From assembly GCA_903813345.2 (NCBI GenBank), contig CAIIXF020000001.1, positions 186,001-250,000 of the forward strand: a stretch of 64,000 nt of DNA, given 5' to 3'. Within the stretch, counting starts at the first letter, position 1. Each line of letters starts with the position of its first letter. Origin of the DNA: Owenia fusiformis. Taxonomy: Eukaryota > Annelida > Polychaeta > Sabellida > Oweniidae. Positions 56,701 through 61,700 of the stretch are shown piece after piece. The position numbers and the translations under genes were made by a program. The notes beneath the pieces were generated by a model. It was not told where the DNA came from. It made no database searches and saw only the letters and a list, made by a program, of their open reading frames with translations.

Positions 56701-58736
56701 TAACATATAGTCTTCTTTGGGGTAGCCTAGACTTAGGATGTCTCCTGTATGTTCTGTGTATTTGCCTCCACAGTCAGGGAAGGCTGCAATAGTGTAACAT
56801 TTATAAATATAACATATAGTCTTCTTTGGGGTAGCCTAGACTTAGGATGTCTCCTGTATGTTCTGTATATTTGCCTCCACAGTCAGGGAAAGCTGCAATA
56901 ATGTAACATTTATAAATATAACATATAGTCTTCTTTGGGGTAGCCTAGACTTAGGATGTCTCCTGTATGTTCTGTATATTTGCCTCCACAGTCAGGGAAG
57001 GCTGCAATAGTGTAACATTTATAAATATAACATATAGTCTTCTTTGGGGTAGCCTAGACTTAGGATGTCTCCTGTATGTTCTGTGTATTTGCCTCCACAG
57101 TCAGGGAAGGCTGCAATAGTGTAACATTTATAAATATAACATATAGTCTTCTCTAGGGTAACCTGGACTGACTCAATTATATCTAATTTGCTAGTCAAAT
57201 ACATGTGTTGGAGGATAACAATCATATGGACATATTAAAACTTATTCTATTTTATGAGTAAGAAATATCAAACAACCCCTTTTTGGGAGGTGGTCGCAAA
57301 CATACTTTATAAACACATGGAAAATTATCAATAGACTTGATACTACTGTACATAGCTTCGAGTTTATATTAGCAAACTTTGATTTTTGTCTAAAAAGTCA
57401 TCCTTATGCTATTTTTAAGAAAAGTAAGTAATATTTTCAACACATACATCATGGTTGTCTTGGCAAAAAAATGGAACAAAAAATTAACCTTTAATTACCT
57501 TTACTTTACCTATACTGTATCAATTATCATAAATAAGGCCACGATACAATGAGTAATATGTTAACAATCAAAGGCCTACTTGTATATTCCATATAGTATC
57601 CTCTGCTTGTCCTGTAGTTACTCTCCCTTGTCAGTTCAATGCAGACAGTTGTACCAGTCGAGTAGAGAATGTCCTCTGTATTTGGACTTCCAGGTTTAAT
57701 GGAATTCCTGTACCTCCGCAGACGTGGACTATGAGCAATGAAGAAGTTGTCATTACAGTTATTTCCATCATAAACTGTAAGTTTATCTCCTGGGTTGAGG
57801 TCGTAATCTTGGACACTGATGCGAAGGCGCATGTTGGCAGTGGGAGATTTCATACGCACTATACACTTGCTTCCTGGACCAGGATAAGAGTTAGGGTAAT
57901 TCGGAGAGCTTACGGCACCAAAGTTTGGCTGTTGGATTACACCACCACAGTTCGCAACTGGAAATAAACTAGAAGTTCAATATGACTGGTCCAATTCCTG
58001 TTCCGTTCAGTTTTTGAGAAAACAAAAACAAGTGCACCCACACATATAACTGTTAATACCAGAATTAGATATTCCTCAAAAATATTGTTTTGTTTAATAT
58101 ACAAAATTCTGTCACGAGACAGTATGAACTCTGTGTTCTACCTGTAACTATAGGTGGTGCTGGTGTTGAGCTAGGATAGACTCCGCCCCCACGTACACAC
58201 GGCTCTACTGCCTGTGACCATTTGCCATTGGACAGACATGTCACAGTGTAACTAGAGGCTCCCTTGGCCTGGAATCCTAATTTACAAGTGACAATCACAG
58301 TGTCACCATAAGTGTCCCCGTTAGACATGATATCTGCATTGGTCACATTCACAATCCTTCCACAGCTTTGGGCTTAAAAGGGAAGAGTTTAATTAAAGTT
58401 CAGTGCATGAGCATAAAAAGATCAAATAACAACAGATTAAGTTTATTTTGTATATATTGTACATTTTCTATAACTGTAGTGCACGCAAATAGGAATAATC
58501 AAACATTATTGAATTGTAAGGTACTACATGTTTAATGTATTAACACATAATTAAATGCTTACAGACACAAATAGGGGCATCTCCAGCCCATTTGCCATCA
58601 GCGCCACATTTCCTTGTTGCCACTCCACTCAGTCTGTAGCCCTTGTTACACATATAGAGGGCAGTGTCTCCAAAGTCCAGACCTGACACACTCACCGTAC
58701 CAAATGGATGTACATCGGGCTGTGTACAATGGGTCA
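24128..58736 (-). CDS. CUB/sushi transmembrane receptor, 26 exons placed, 5'-incomplete
   Basis: All exons listed below join in one frame: 4502 nt, about 1500 residues plus stop. Order N to C: CCP, CCP with Pro/Ser linker, CUB, CUB, six CCPs, Thr/Pro linker, CUB, CUB, six CCPs, Ser-rich stalk, one membrane helix, short cytoplasmic tail. CCP modules (four Cys, conserved W and G) and CUB modules (four Cys, YP, YDG/YLD) are extracellular protein-binding folds. This makes a type I surface protein related in build to CSMD/SEZ6-type and complement-regulatory proteins, but no orthology is claimed. The signal peptide is not in the recognised part. Almost every exon is a phase-1 module, as expected for exon shuffling. 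The tail has ENPTYE, an NPxY motif usable for endocytosis or PTB-domain binding. Confidence 0.9.
24728..24860 (-). CDS. Receptor exon 25: transmembrane helix (copy 2)
   Basis: Borders ttgtag|AAGCTCCC and CAAGCT|gtaagt. Encodes KAPQGQTGSNSGSNRTG, then a 25-residue hydrophobic run from GVIVGVSVG to MGFLF, then RRKL as stop-transfer. One N-glycosylation sequon (NRT) lies just outside the membrane. Confidence 0.92.
24970..25032 (-). CDS. Receptor exon 24: Ser-rich stalk (copy 2)
   Basis: A 63-nt exon with borders ctatag|GGTCTAGC and ACCAA|gtaagt. Encodes SSSSIGSTLKSSSSQPSVSP, a likely O-glycosylated juxtamembrane stalk. Phase 1 at both ends. Confidence 0.82.
25427..26216. mobile_element. Mariner-like non-autonomous element (full copy); left part repeated at 23110-23462
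   Basis: Left end cagggttggcaaataaaaat gggacac; right end gtgtcctattttttattgcc caccctg. The two are inverted and nearly complementary, with TA bases outside (tatata / tatatg), as for Tc1/mariner-type elements. No transposase frame. The copy inside duplication copy 1 is cut off at 23462. Confidence 0.8.
26388..26597 (-). CDS. Receptor exon 23: last CCP domain
   Basis: Borders atcag|CGGAGTC and CTAAAG|gtgagt. Encodes ESCGDPIQVTGAKVVLTGVS, FTCNDPLTANGEK, CQNDGTWSTYPAAC and a short tail NSATPGPTK. Confidence 0.92.
26816..26989 (-). CDS. Receptor exon 22: CCP domain
   Basis: Borders ttgcag|TGACACAG and GTATAG|gtagga. Encodes TQCRTPIIHPLSTVTISSLG, FKCQEGYILEG and CTTTGDWSASPPIC. Confidence 0.93.
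27050..28030. other. Receptor intron without clear genes
   Basis: A minus-strand frame at 27410-27688 shows no motif I recognise. Around 27725 gacaagattttaggatggaa resembles 44660-44690, so a dispersed repeat is likely. Confidence 0.4.
28034..28595. repeat. 49-bp minisatellite, left part (11 units plus an interrupted one)
   Basis: The unit reads attccattttgttgcaattg, cttactataattgattatat, taaacaaaa. Unit starts run at 49-bp steps from 28034 to 28573; the last unit is interrupted after ttgctt by the 2473-bp element. Confidence 0.97.
28596..31068. mobile_element. 2473-bp DNA transposon with 248-bp inverted arms and 5-bp target duplication
   Basis: It begins CACTGGGGATGAACTGGAAA and ends with the complement tttccagttcatccccagtg. 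The arms 28596-28843 and 30821-31068 are each 248 bp and closely similar. tgctt flanks it on both sides (28591-28595 and 31069-31073), and deleting the element with one tgctt restores a normal 49-bp unit. Inside each arm the motif AAACGAGGCA is repeated (about 28833, 28856, 28889; complement about 30767, 30789, 30821), a likely transposase-binding cluster. CAC termini and a 5-bp duplication are as in the Transib/RAG group, but no transposase is visible, so the class is open. Confidence 0.9.
29690..29971 (+). other. Unrecognised open frame inside the 2473-bp element
   Basis: A frame of about 90 residues with a basic second half (ERVRTLKKEGHTVMINSDMQ, LRIKRRIERESSKY). I recognise no family. It might be a captured host exon or a transposase remnant. 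Around 28990-29060 and 29670-29740 there is a second, imperfect inverted pair (gggaagtcctcca / tggaggacttccc). Confidence 0.3.
31074..31297. repeat. 49-bp minisatellite, right part
   Basis: Continues the left array in phase after the element: unit starts at 31100, 31149, 31198 and 31247. With the interrupted unit the original array had 16 units. Confidence 0.95.
31298..32341. other. Receptor intron, nothing recognised
   Basis: AT-rich. A plus-strand frame at 31813-32100 has no recognisable motif and no splice context. Confidence 0.45.
32342..32521 (-). CDS. Receptor exon 21: CCP domain
   Basis: Borders tttcag|TTGTGACG and GCACAG|gttaga. Encodes VTCPNKLDSPDKGSVVLDGN, YSCSEGYMVSGN and CGQDGTWMPDVAPTC. 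Confidence 0.93.
32740..33100. repeat. Pogo/Tigger-like end and a short internal duplication
   Basis: aataaaacctgtctaatcca at 32742 resembles strings near 17727 and 22141. At 32890 and 33040 the motif aaaatggcca(t/c)cagaaaacaagatg is repeated. Confidence 0.4.
33105..35858 (-). repeat. 89-bp array made from the donor edge of receptor exon 20, 31 copies
   Basis: Starts of 'actgag/actgaa' run from 33105 to 35775 in exactly 30 steps of 89 with no net indel. On the minus strand each unit contains the last ~73 nt of the sushi exon (from TTGTATTGAA to CCTCAGTGTATCT), then gtaagtacagtgatgc, so each unit is an exon end with a strong 5' splice site. Only the unit at 35769-35858 is joined to a complete exon. 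The outermost unit (33105) is the most diverged. Confidence 0.97.
35769..35969 (-). CDS. Receptor exon 20: CCP domain next to the 89-bp array
   Basis: Borders ctccag|GTGAAGG and TGTATCT|gtaagt. Encodes YCGDPGYPANGKLITNYNKT, FECNFGFVLKG and CMLDGTWGGVEPQC. Its 3' edge including the donor is repeated 30 more times downstream. The donor at 35768 is chosen because any later donor reads TTG TAT TGA after ten codons. Confidence 0.93.
36057..36115. mobile_element. Very short palindromic repeat
   Basis: aaggtgacacaaaaaatgca followed within about 10 bp by its near-complement tgcatttttggtcaccct. The hairpin shape and the ggtcaccct end suggest a mariner-type MITE relic. Confidence 0.55.
36293..36410 (-). 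CDS. Receptor exon 19: second half of a CCP
   Basis: Borders tttcag|ATTGGCAG and GTTGGGG|gtaagc. Encodes IGSVATYGCLDGYALDTPAN and CKADQTWSGSTPNCV, completing the CCP begun in exon 18. Confidence 0.9.
36721..36980 (-). CDS. Receptor exon 18: CCP domain and first half of the next CCP
   Basis: Borders aaatag|TTGTTGG and GCTGAA|gtaaga. Encodes VGCDAAKIPNLDNGFLSNKD, an atypical CCP with extra cysteines (FCTGCVAKQKC), CKADGTWEGQSDSC, then IQCGDPGVPAFGYLRLTS. Ends in phase 0 inside the second CCP. Confidence 0.9.
37114..37235 (-). CDS. Receptor exon 17: CUB 4, second part
   Basis: Borders atcag|GTACTGTG and CAAAG|gtacaa. Encodes YCGSSPQAPYVSTSNEVTIL, then NRKEKGFWISYK. Supplies the last cysteine and the GFWISYK ending. 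Confidence 0.92.
37529..37754 (-). CDS. Receptor exon 16: CUB 4, first part
   Basis: Borders tttag|CTTTTGCC and AAAAG|gtactg. Encodes FATCGSDQMPLPEGDIFSPN, CPWKVKAGLGQRVRI and FNEFAVYTGSKCGDADYLDV. The E...D-Y-L-D layout fits a calcium-binding CUB. Confidence 0.93.
37948..38078 (-). CDS. Receptor exon 15: CUB 3, last part
   Basis: Borders taccag|TTCTGTGT and TAAAG|gtaatg. Encodes SARIQDKLPDVFFSSGVWVC, then LELKRKS and KGFSLKYK. The GFxLxYK ending closes the CUB fold. Confidence 0.9.
38816..39216. mobile_element. About 400-bp foldback element with internal duplication
   Basis: Near-perfect inverted ends: aaggacgattctcggtttgg agaac and gttctccaaaccgagaatcg tcctt. Inside, a ~180-bp segment occurs twice in tandem (gagc(g/a)ttatccctgcttc(g/a)gac, cttcttttgaata, taatttgggtaatatttct). 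Non-coding. Related fragments lie near 12850-13070. Confidence 0.9.
39758..40082. repeat. Tandem repeat of about 112 bp, three copies
   Basis: cttggagtattatcttaatt begins near 39760, 39871 and 39984, each followed by ccttcttgaatttagaaaca and atctaaaaggacctttcagg. Confidence 0.9.
40261..40403 (-). CDS. Receptor exon 14: CUB 3, middle part
   Basis: Borders ttatag|ATTAGGG and TACAA|gtaaga. Encodes IRVPTGFRSRLYLTDVKLNK, then VLTIYDGPYCSDN and APSRRLRRY. The YDG turn and third Cys are typical of CUB. Confidence 0.9.
40735..40838 (-). CDS. Receptor exon 13: CUB 3, first part
   Basis: Borders tttcag|TGTCAAAG and AACAAG|gtggga. Encodes SKCGSNWAYRMEGLITSENY, then PKPYNTPGDLCINK. Ends in phase 0. Confidence 0.88.
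41041..41097 (-). CDS. Receptor exon 12: short Thr/Pro linker
   Basis: A 57-nt exon with borders ttttag|TCCAAGTT and CTGTAG|gtaggt. Encodes QVTTTRLIPRTIPTAPPV. It is too short to recognise alone; the phase-1 match on both sides, the splice sites and the mucin-like composition support it. Confidence 0.75.
   Translation of the reverse strand, partial: SKLQQPDLSQGLFQQHHL
41640..41735. repeat. Hairpin and TTTC microsatellite
   Basis: tagactccagatt and aatctggagtcta form a 13-bp stem with a 3-base loop at about 41642-41670. About nine TTTC units follow at 41698-41733. Confidence 0.85.
41870..42650. repeat. Diverged tandem duplication (~470-bp period) with a CCTTCC-rich middle
   Basis: caattatcttcgt(t/c)gtt, tgccatccgttttttgatta and ggaatc(t/c)gaatctg(t/c)aaacc occur twice, near 41880-42110 and 42350-42570. 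The middle (42215-42310) is a degenerate atccttccttcctatcc run. Confidence 0.8.
42867..43046 (-). CDS. Receptor exon 11: CCP domain
   Basis: Borders tcccag|CTGTAAAG and GTGAAG|gtatct. Encodes AVKCPNYPPVKNGKLYFGAQ, IRCNLGYFINGE and CKQDGQWDKVYRQC. Confidence 0.93.
43381..43566 (-). CDS. Receptor exon 10: CCP domain
   Basis: Borders taacag|ATATTACC and GTATAG|gtaaga. Encodes ITCGAPDLHPKGVVTTNRQG, YSCTQGYVLRG and CQADGTWSGDSPIC. Confidence 0.93.
43640..43980. mobile_element. Member of the 'aatccca..gaacaaaa' foldback family (degraded)
   Basis: Left aaatcctaccaaacaaaata, right ctaccaaatttcattcattg ggataat: inverted ends shared with 45391-46118 and 52750-53765. Interior phrases such as 'gagcagagctcctttgtccctagg' recur at 53.0-53.6 kb. 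Confidence 0.65.
44108..44176 (+). other. Short SET-domain-like coding fragment on the opposite strand
   Basis: After an acceptor-like ctctatgcag the frame reads GRSLIAKHDVLEGEELFITY. The pattern A..D(I/V)..GEEL.I.Y is that of the C-terminal SET motif of protein methyltransferases. It overlaps the donor of receptor exon 9 in antisense, has no companion exon nearby and could be a chance match or a transposed fragment. Confidence 0.3.
44168..44359 (-). CDS. Receptor exon 9: CCP domain
   Basis: Borders tttcag|TTACACAC and GTGAGA|gtaagt. Encodes THCPGPLFAPEPNGKLSIDG, FTCPVPGTYLLGG and CGEDGNWNLGDIIPSC. Confidence 0.92.
44370..45356. repeat. Receptor intron with dispersed repeats
   Basis: 44370-44512 is a short member of the 'ggtgacataa' family. 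At 45050-45340 there are diverged tandem units (gatctgaaaa, ttatagcat, gtggaggtcc / gtgggggtc, accatggcaaccaatca). Confidence 0.55.
45391..46118. mobile_element. Foldback element with inverted ends
   Basis: Left atcccaacgaacaaaat, right cttcgttcgttgggat. A GACA/GACG-rich stretch near 46020-46070 precedes the right end. Same family as 43640-43980 and 52750-53765. It sits inside the tandem units described at 45050-45340, which resume at 46120 (gaagatctgaaaaaaatgag). Confidence 0.75.
46164..46579 (-). pseudogene. 5'-truncated LINE insertion, minus strand, with target duplication
   Basis: cttattt flanks it (46157-46163 and 46580-46586). On the minus strand it starts near the end of an RT gene (GQWIWNSIERPIRGSS-type residues, then NIFKIRYKKYLID) and ends in an A/T-rich tail. 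About 416 bp. Confidence 0.75.
46793..47945 (+). pseudogene. 5'-truncated LINE, C-terminal half of the RT protein
   Basis: An unbroken frame of about 327 codons to TGA at 47778-47780: LDQHLKFDEHM (the 'D..L.W..Hi' motif after the RT core), ILPHFEYCDIVFG, a fold with W in ALNWLPLETRR, TEWNGLNADTRNS, then a Cys/His knuckle CLCGVESETLRHFFFRCNLT. This is the standard end of many animal LINEs. It ends with a 3' UTR and A-rich tail (ataaaaaaaacaaaaaaaac). No start codon or catalytic RT motifs; the start is the truncation point. The intact frame suggests a recent copy. Confidence 0.85.
48313..48498 (-). CDS. Receptor exon 8: CCP domain
   Basis: Borders ctgtag|GTGCAGG and TAACA|gtaagt. Encodes ITECGDPGDPLNGYIIADSW, YKCNKGYNLIG and CLSDGTWTDADPIC. 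Degraded copies of its 5' edge lie upstream at 48530-49290. Confidence 0.92.
48530..49290 (-). repeat. Degraded copies of the acceptor edge of receptor exon 8
   Basis: Four segments (about 48530-48580, 48810-48880, 49105-49180, 49185-49285) resemble in complement 'tttgtctgtag|...GGAGCTATCACTGAGTGTGGAGA', the start of exon 8. Each has gaps or stops. They were evidently duplicated from the exon edge and then decayed. Confidence 0.7.
49560..49770. repeat. Fragment of the 'gcaagttgaaaaa' dispersed repeat
   Basis: Contains gaaggtcaa, aaggtcaaatcttaaatcta and ttgaagcaagttgaaaa, as at 13.4-15.3, 50.5-50.7 and 51.3-51.7 kb. Confidence 0.6.
50107..51175 (+). mobile_element. Dispersed repeat (~750 bp) with a nested ~315-bp element
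   Basis: Begins aacaaggcattaacatgaca with aaatgtgaccacctagttgc and ends atgtcatcactttttggtgg tgacataa. It matches 13271-15411 in reverse orientation. A GC-rich element interrupts it at 50821-51143. Confidence 0.72.
50606..51334 (-). repeat. Tandem duplication ending at a splice donor, copy A
   Basis: Matches 51335-51963: shared blocks include ctgaagtcagt.taaacagta, ttggaagttttaagaatttg, gagatactgtatattagcat and gtcgatctactgcttatcta. Copy A stops at ctaccttt, the donor plus about four bases of exon 7, so it carries a donor without exon. It also holds the GC-rich element, absent from copy B. Confidence 0.85.
50821..51143. mobile_element. GC-rich foldback element
   Basis: Left end caggggcggatctgggatcc, right end taatccgccagtg, partly inverted (CAnnGGCGGAT). 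atatg precedes and follows it, and the uninterrupted sibling sequence at 51765-51780 reads caatatgtcatcac, showing the empty site. Runs of G, C and ggcc fill the interior. Confidence 0.8.
51335..51963 (-). repeat. Tandem duplication ending at a splice donor, copy B (joined to exon 7)
   Basis: Same blocks as copy A. The displacement changes from 729 to 955 to 635 bp along the repeat, because copy B has about 225 bp of extra internal repeat and copy A has the inserted element. Confidence 0.85.
51963..52139 (-). CDS. Receptor exon 7: CCP domain
   Basis: Borders ttctag|AGATCC and GCAAAG|gtagat. Encodes IQCGDPGYPARGRVSLSMDR, YSCNSGLTLTG and CISTGQWAGKIPVC. The donor edge is also present at 51330, at the end of a tandemly duplicated intron segment. 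Confidence 0.92.
52212..52396. repeat. 37-bp tandem repeat, five copies
   Basis: tatcaaatgacatactgaaa gtgtatcaatgacat begins at 52212, 52249, 52286, 52323 and 52360, in the intron just upstream of exon 7. Confidence 0.95.
52477..52671 (-). CDS. Receptor exon 6: CCP domain
   Basis: Borders ttgcag|CTATTGG and TCTAG|gttaga. Encodes IGCRTDLLPTSTSGVIQ, YKCTSGFKFPSS and CRSDGTWEGIMETC. Confidence 0.92.
52750..53765. mobile_element. Long member of the 'aatccca..gaacaaaa' family with internal repeats
   Basis: Left gaaatcccaccgaacaaaac, right catcaaacgaagggataat. Between them about six diverged units of ~140 bp carry 'gccattttgaaattcag', 'gagctcctttatc', 'catcagca' and 'ggtatttgagttat'. No protein is implied by the chance frames in it. 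Confidence 0.7.
53766..54250. other. Receptor intron, nothing recognised
   Basis: Contains small direct repeats (ttattataggtcccaagg-like phrases) but no exon or array I can support. Confidence 0.4.
54251..54482 (-). CDS. Receptor exon 5: second part of CUB 2
   Basis: Borders acaccag|GTGGGTCC and TAAAG|gtaaag. Encodes VGPGQQIELFFLEVDMRPDA, LCGPQTDILNKLTSV and KGFWMEYK. Completes the CUB with its third and fourth cysteines. Confidence 0.92.
54483..55440. other. Receptor intron, nothing recognised
   Basis: AT-rich intron. No exon, array or element with clear ends. Confidence 0.4.
55445..56150. repeat. Diverged ~140-bp units with a GACA-rich end
   Basis: Phrases like acaatttgaagcaaattgatgg, acttgtggagttat and cctgatttttctgcaataaa recur at about 55455, 55595, 55650 and 55815. 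A (GACA/GACG)n stretch at 56020-56110 and agctcacccatgtgagttaa at 56132 follow. Confidence 0.75.
56238..56347 (-). CDS. Receptor exon 4: first part of CUB 2
   Basis: Borders attgcag|CCTTCC and ATACAG|gtacat. Encodes FPDCGGKYTKDKGEILSPGY then FCIWNIQ. Its 5' edge resembles the eight 109-bp repeat units directly upstream, which encode a diverged version (TEHTGDILSLGYPKEDY). Confidence 0.9.
56328..57165 (-). repeat. 109-bp array made from the acceptor edge of a CUB exon, eight copies
   Basis: gcctcc begins at 56328 and recurs every 109 bp to 57091. On the minus strand each unit has attgcag (or actattgcag), then FPDCGGKYTEHTGDILSLGY-type codons and a TAA within the unit. Exon 4 of the receptor directly follows the last unit but encodes a diverged version. 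Confidence 0.95.
57166..57579. other. Receptor intron, nothing recognised
   Basis: AT-rich intron between CUB 1 and the 109-bp array. Confidence 0.45.
57580..57957 (-). CDS. Receptor exon 3: complete CUB domain
   Basis: Borders ttccag|TTGCGAAC and TACAA|gtaggc. Encodes ANCGGVIQQPNFGAVSSPNY through KCIVRMKSP, LTVYDGNNCNDNF, VCIELTRES and GYYMEYT. All four CUB cysteines and the SPNYP start are present. Confidence 0.94.
58142..58372 (-). CDS. Receptor exon 2: CCP domain plus Pro/Ser/Thr linker
   Basis: Borders tttaag|CCCAAAG and TTACAG|gtagaa. Encodes QSCGRIVNVTNADIMSNGDT, VTCKLGFQAKG, CLSNGKWSQAVEPC, then a linker GGGVYPSSTPAPPIVTG. Contains the N-glycosylation sequon NVT. Confidence 0.92.
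58563..58736 (-). CDS. Receptor exon 1 (first recognised): CCP domain
   Basis: Borders ttgtag|TGACCC and GTGTCT|gtaag. Encodes THCTQPDVHPFGTVSVSGLD, CNKGYRLSG and CGADGKWAGDAPIC: one complete sushi module. Its 5' edge with the acceptor is the founder of the 68-bp array upstream. Earlier exons must exist. Confidence 0.92.
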
Positions 58737-61700
58737 CTACAAATGAATAACATTATTTAAACATGTACCAAATGGATGTACACCGGGCTGTGTACAATGG
58801 GTCACTACAAGTCAATAACATTATTTAAACATGTACAAAATGGATGTACATCGGGCTGTGTACAATGGGTCACTACAACTCAATAACATTATTTAAACAT
58901 GTACCAAATGGATGTACATCGGGCTGTGTACAATGAGTCACTACAAGTCAATAACATTATTTAAACATGTACCAAATGGATGTACATCGGGCTGTGTACA
59001 ATGGGTCACTACAACTCAATAACATTATTTAAACATGTACCAAATGGATGTACATCGGGCTGGGTACAATGAGTCACTACAAGTGAATAACATTATTTAA
59101 ACATGTACCAAATGGATGAACATCGGGCTGGGTACAATGATTCACTACAAGTCAATAACATTATTTAAACATGTACCAAATGGATGTACATCGGGCTGTG
59201 TACAATGGGTCACTACAAGTGAATAACATTATTTAAACATGTACCAAATGGATGTACATCGGGCTGTGTACAATGGGTCACAACAAGTGAATAACATTAT
59301 TTAAACATGTACCAAATGGATGTACATCGGGCTGTGTACAATGGGTCACTACAAATGAATAACATTGTTTAAACATGTACCAAATGGATGTACATCGGGC
59401 TGTGTACAATGGGTTACAACAAGTGAATAACATTATTTAAACATGTACCAAATGGATGTACATCGGGCTGTGTACAATGGGTCACTACAAATGAATAACA
59501 TTGTTTAAACATGTACCAAATGGATGTACATCGGGCTGTGTACAATGGGTCACTACAAATGAATAACATTGTTTAAACATGTACCAAATGGATGTACATC
59601 GGGCTGTGTACAATGGGTTACAACAAGTGAATAACATTATTTAAACATGTACCAAATGGATGTACATCGGGCTGTGTACAATGGGTCACTACAAATGAAT
59701 AACATTATTTAAACATGTACCAAATGGATGTACATCGGGCTGTGTACAATGGGTCACTACAAATGAATAACATTGTTTAAACATGTATCAAATGGATGTA
59801 CATCGGGCTGTGTACAATGGGTCACTACAAGTGAATAACATTGTTTAAACATGTACCAAATGGATGTACATCGGGCTGTGTACAATGGGTCACTACAAAT
59901 GAATAACATTGTTTAAACATGTACCAAATGGATGTACATCGGGCTGTGTACAATGGGTTACAACAAGTGAATAACATTATTTAAACATGTGCCAAATGGA
60001 TGTACATCGGGCTGTGTACAATGGGTCACTACAAGTGAATAACATTGTTTAAACATGTACCAAATGGATGTACATCGGGCTGTGTACAATGGGTCACTAC
60101 AAGTCAATAACATTATTTAAACATGTACCAAATGGATGTACATCGGGCTGTGTACAACGGGTCACTACAAATGAATAACATTGTTTAAACATGTACCAAA
60201 TGGATGTACATCGGGCTGTGTACAATGGGTTACAACAAGTGAATAACATTATTTAAACATGTACCAAATGGATGTACATCGGGCTGGGTACAATGATTCA
60301 CTACAAGTCAATAACATTATTTAAACATGTGCCAAATGGATGTACATCGGGCTGTGTACAATGGGTCACTACAAATGAATAACATTGTTTAAACATGTAC
60401 CAAATGGATGTACATCGGGCTGTGTACAATGGGTCACTACAAATGAATAACATTGTTTAAACATGTACCAAATGGATGTACATCGGGCTGTGTACAATGG
60501 GTCACTACAAGTGAATAACATTGTTTAAACATGTACCAAATGGATGTACATCGGGCTGTGTACAATGGGTTACAACAAGTGAATAACATTATTTAAACAT
60601 GTACCAAATGGATGTACATCCGGCTGTGTACAATGGGTCACTACAAGTGAATAACATTATTTAAACATGTACCAAATGGATGAACATCGGGCTGGGTACA
60701 ATGAGTCACTACAAGTCAATAACATTATTTAAACATGTGCCAAATGGATGTACATCGGGCTGTGTACAATGGGTCACTACAAATGAATAACATTGTTTAA
60801 ACATGTACCAAATGGATGTACATCGGGCTGTGTACAATGGGTCACTACAAATGAATAACATTGTTTAAACATGTACCAAATGGATGTACATCGGGCTGTG
60901 TACAATGGGTCACTACAAGTCAATAACATTATTTAAACATGTACCAAATGGATGTACATTGGGCTGTGTACAACGGGTCACTACAAATGAATAACATTGT
61001 TTAAACATGTACCAAATGGATGTACATCGGGCTGTGTACAATGGGTCACTACAAATGAATAACATTGTTTAAACATGTACCAAATGGATGTACATCGGGC
61101 TGTGTACAATGGGTCACTACAAATGAATAACATTGTTTAAACATGTACCAAATGGATGTACATCGGGCTGTGTACAATGGGTCACTACAACTCAATAACA
61201 TTATTTAAACATGTACCAAATGGATGTACATCGGGCTGTGTACAATGGGTCACTACAAGTCAATAACATTATTTAAACATGTACCAAATGGATGTACATC
61301 GGGCTGTGTACAACGGGTCACTACAAATGAATAACATTGTTTAAACATGTACCAAATGGATGTACATCGGGCTGTGTACAATGGGTTACAACAAGTGAAT
61401 AACATTATTTAAACATGTACCAAATGGATGTACATCGGGCTGTGTACAATGGGTCACTACAAGTCAATAACATCATTTAAACATGTACCAAATGGATGTA
61501 CATCGGGCTGTGTACAATGGGTCACTACAAGTGAATAACATTATTTAAACATGTACCAAATGGATGAACATCGGGCTGGGTACAATGATTCACTACAAGT
61601 CAATAACATTATTTAAACATGTGCCAAATGGATGTACATCGGGCTGTGTACAATGGGTCACTACAAATGAATAACATTGTTTAAACATGTACCAAATGGA

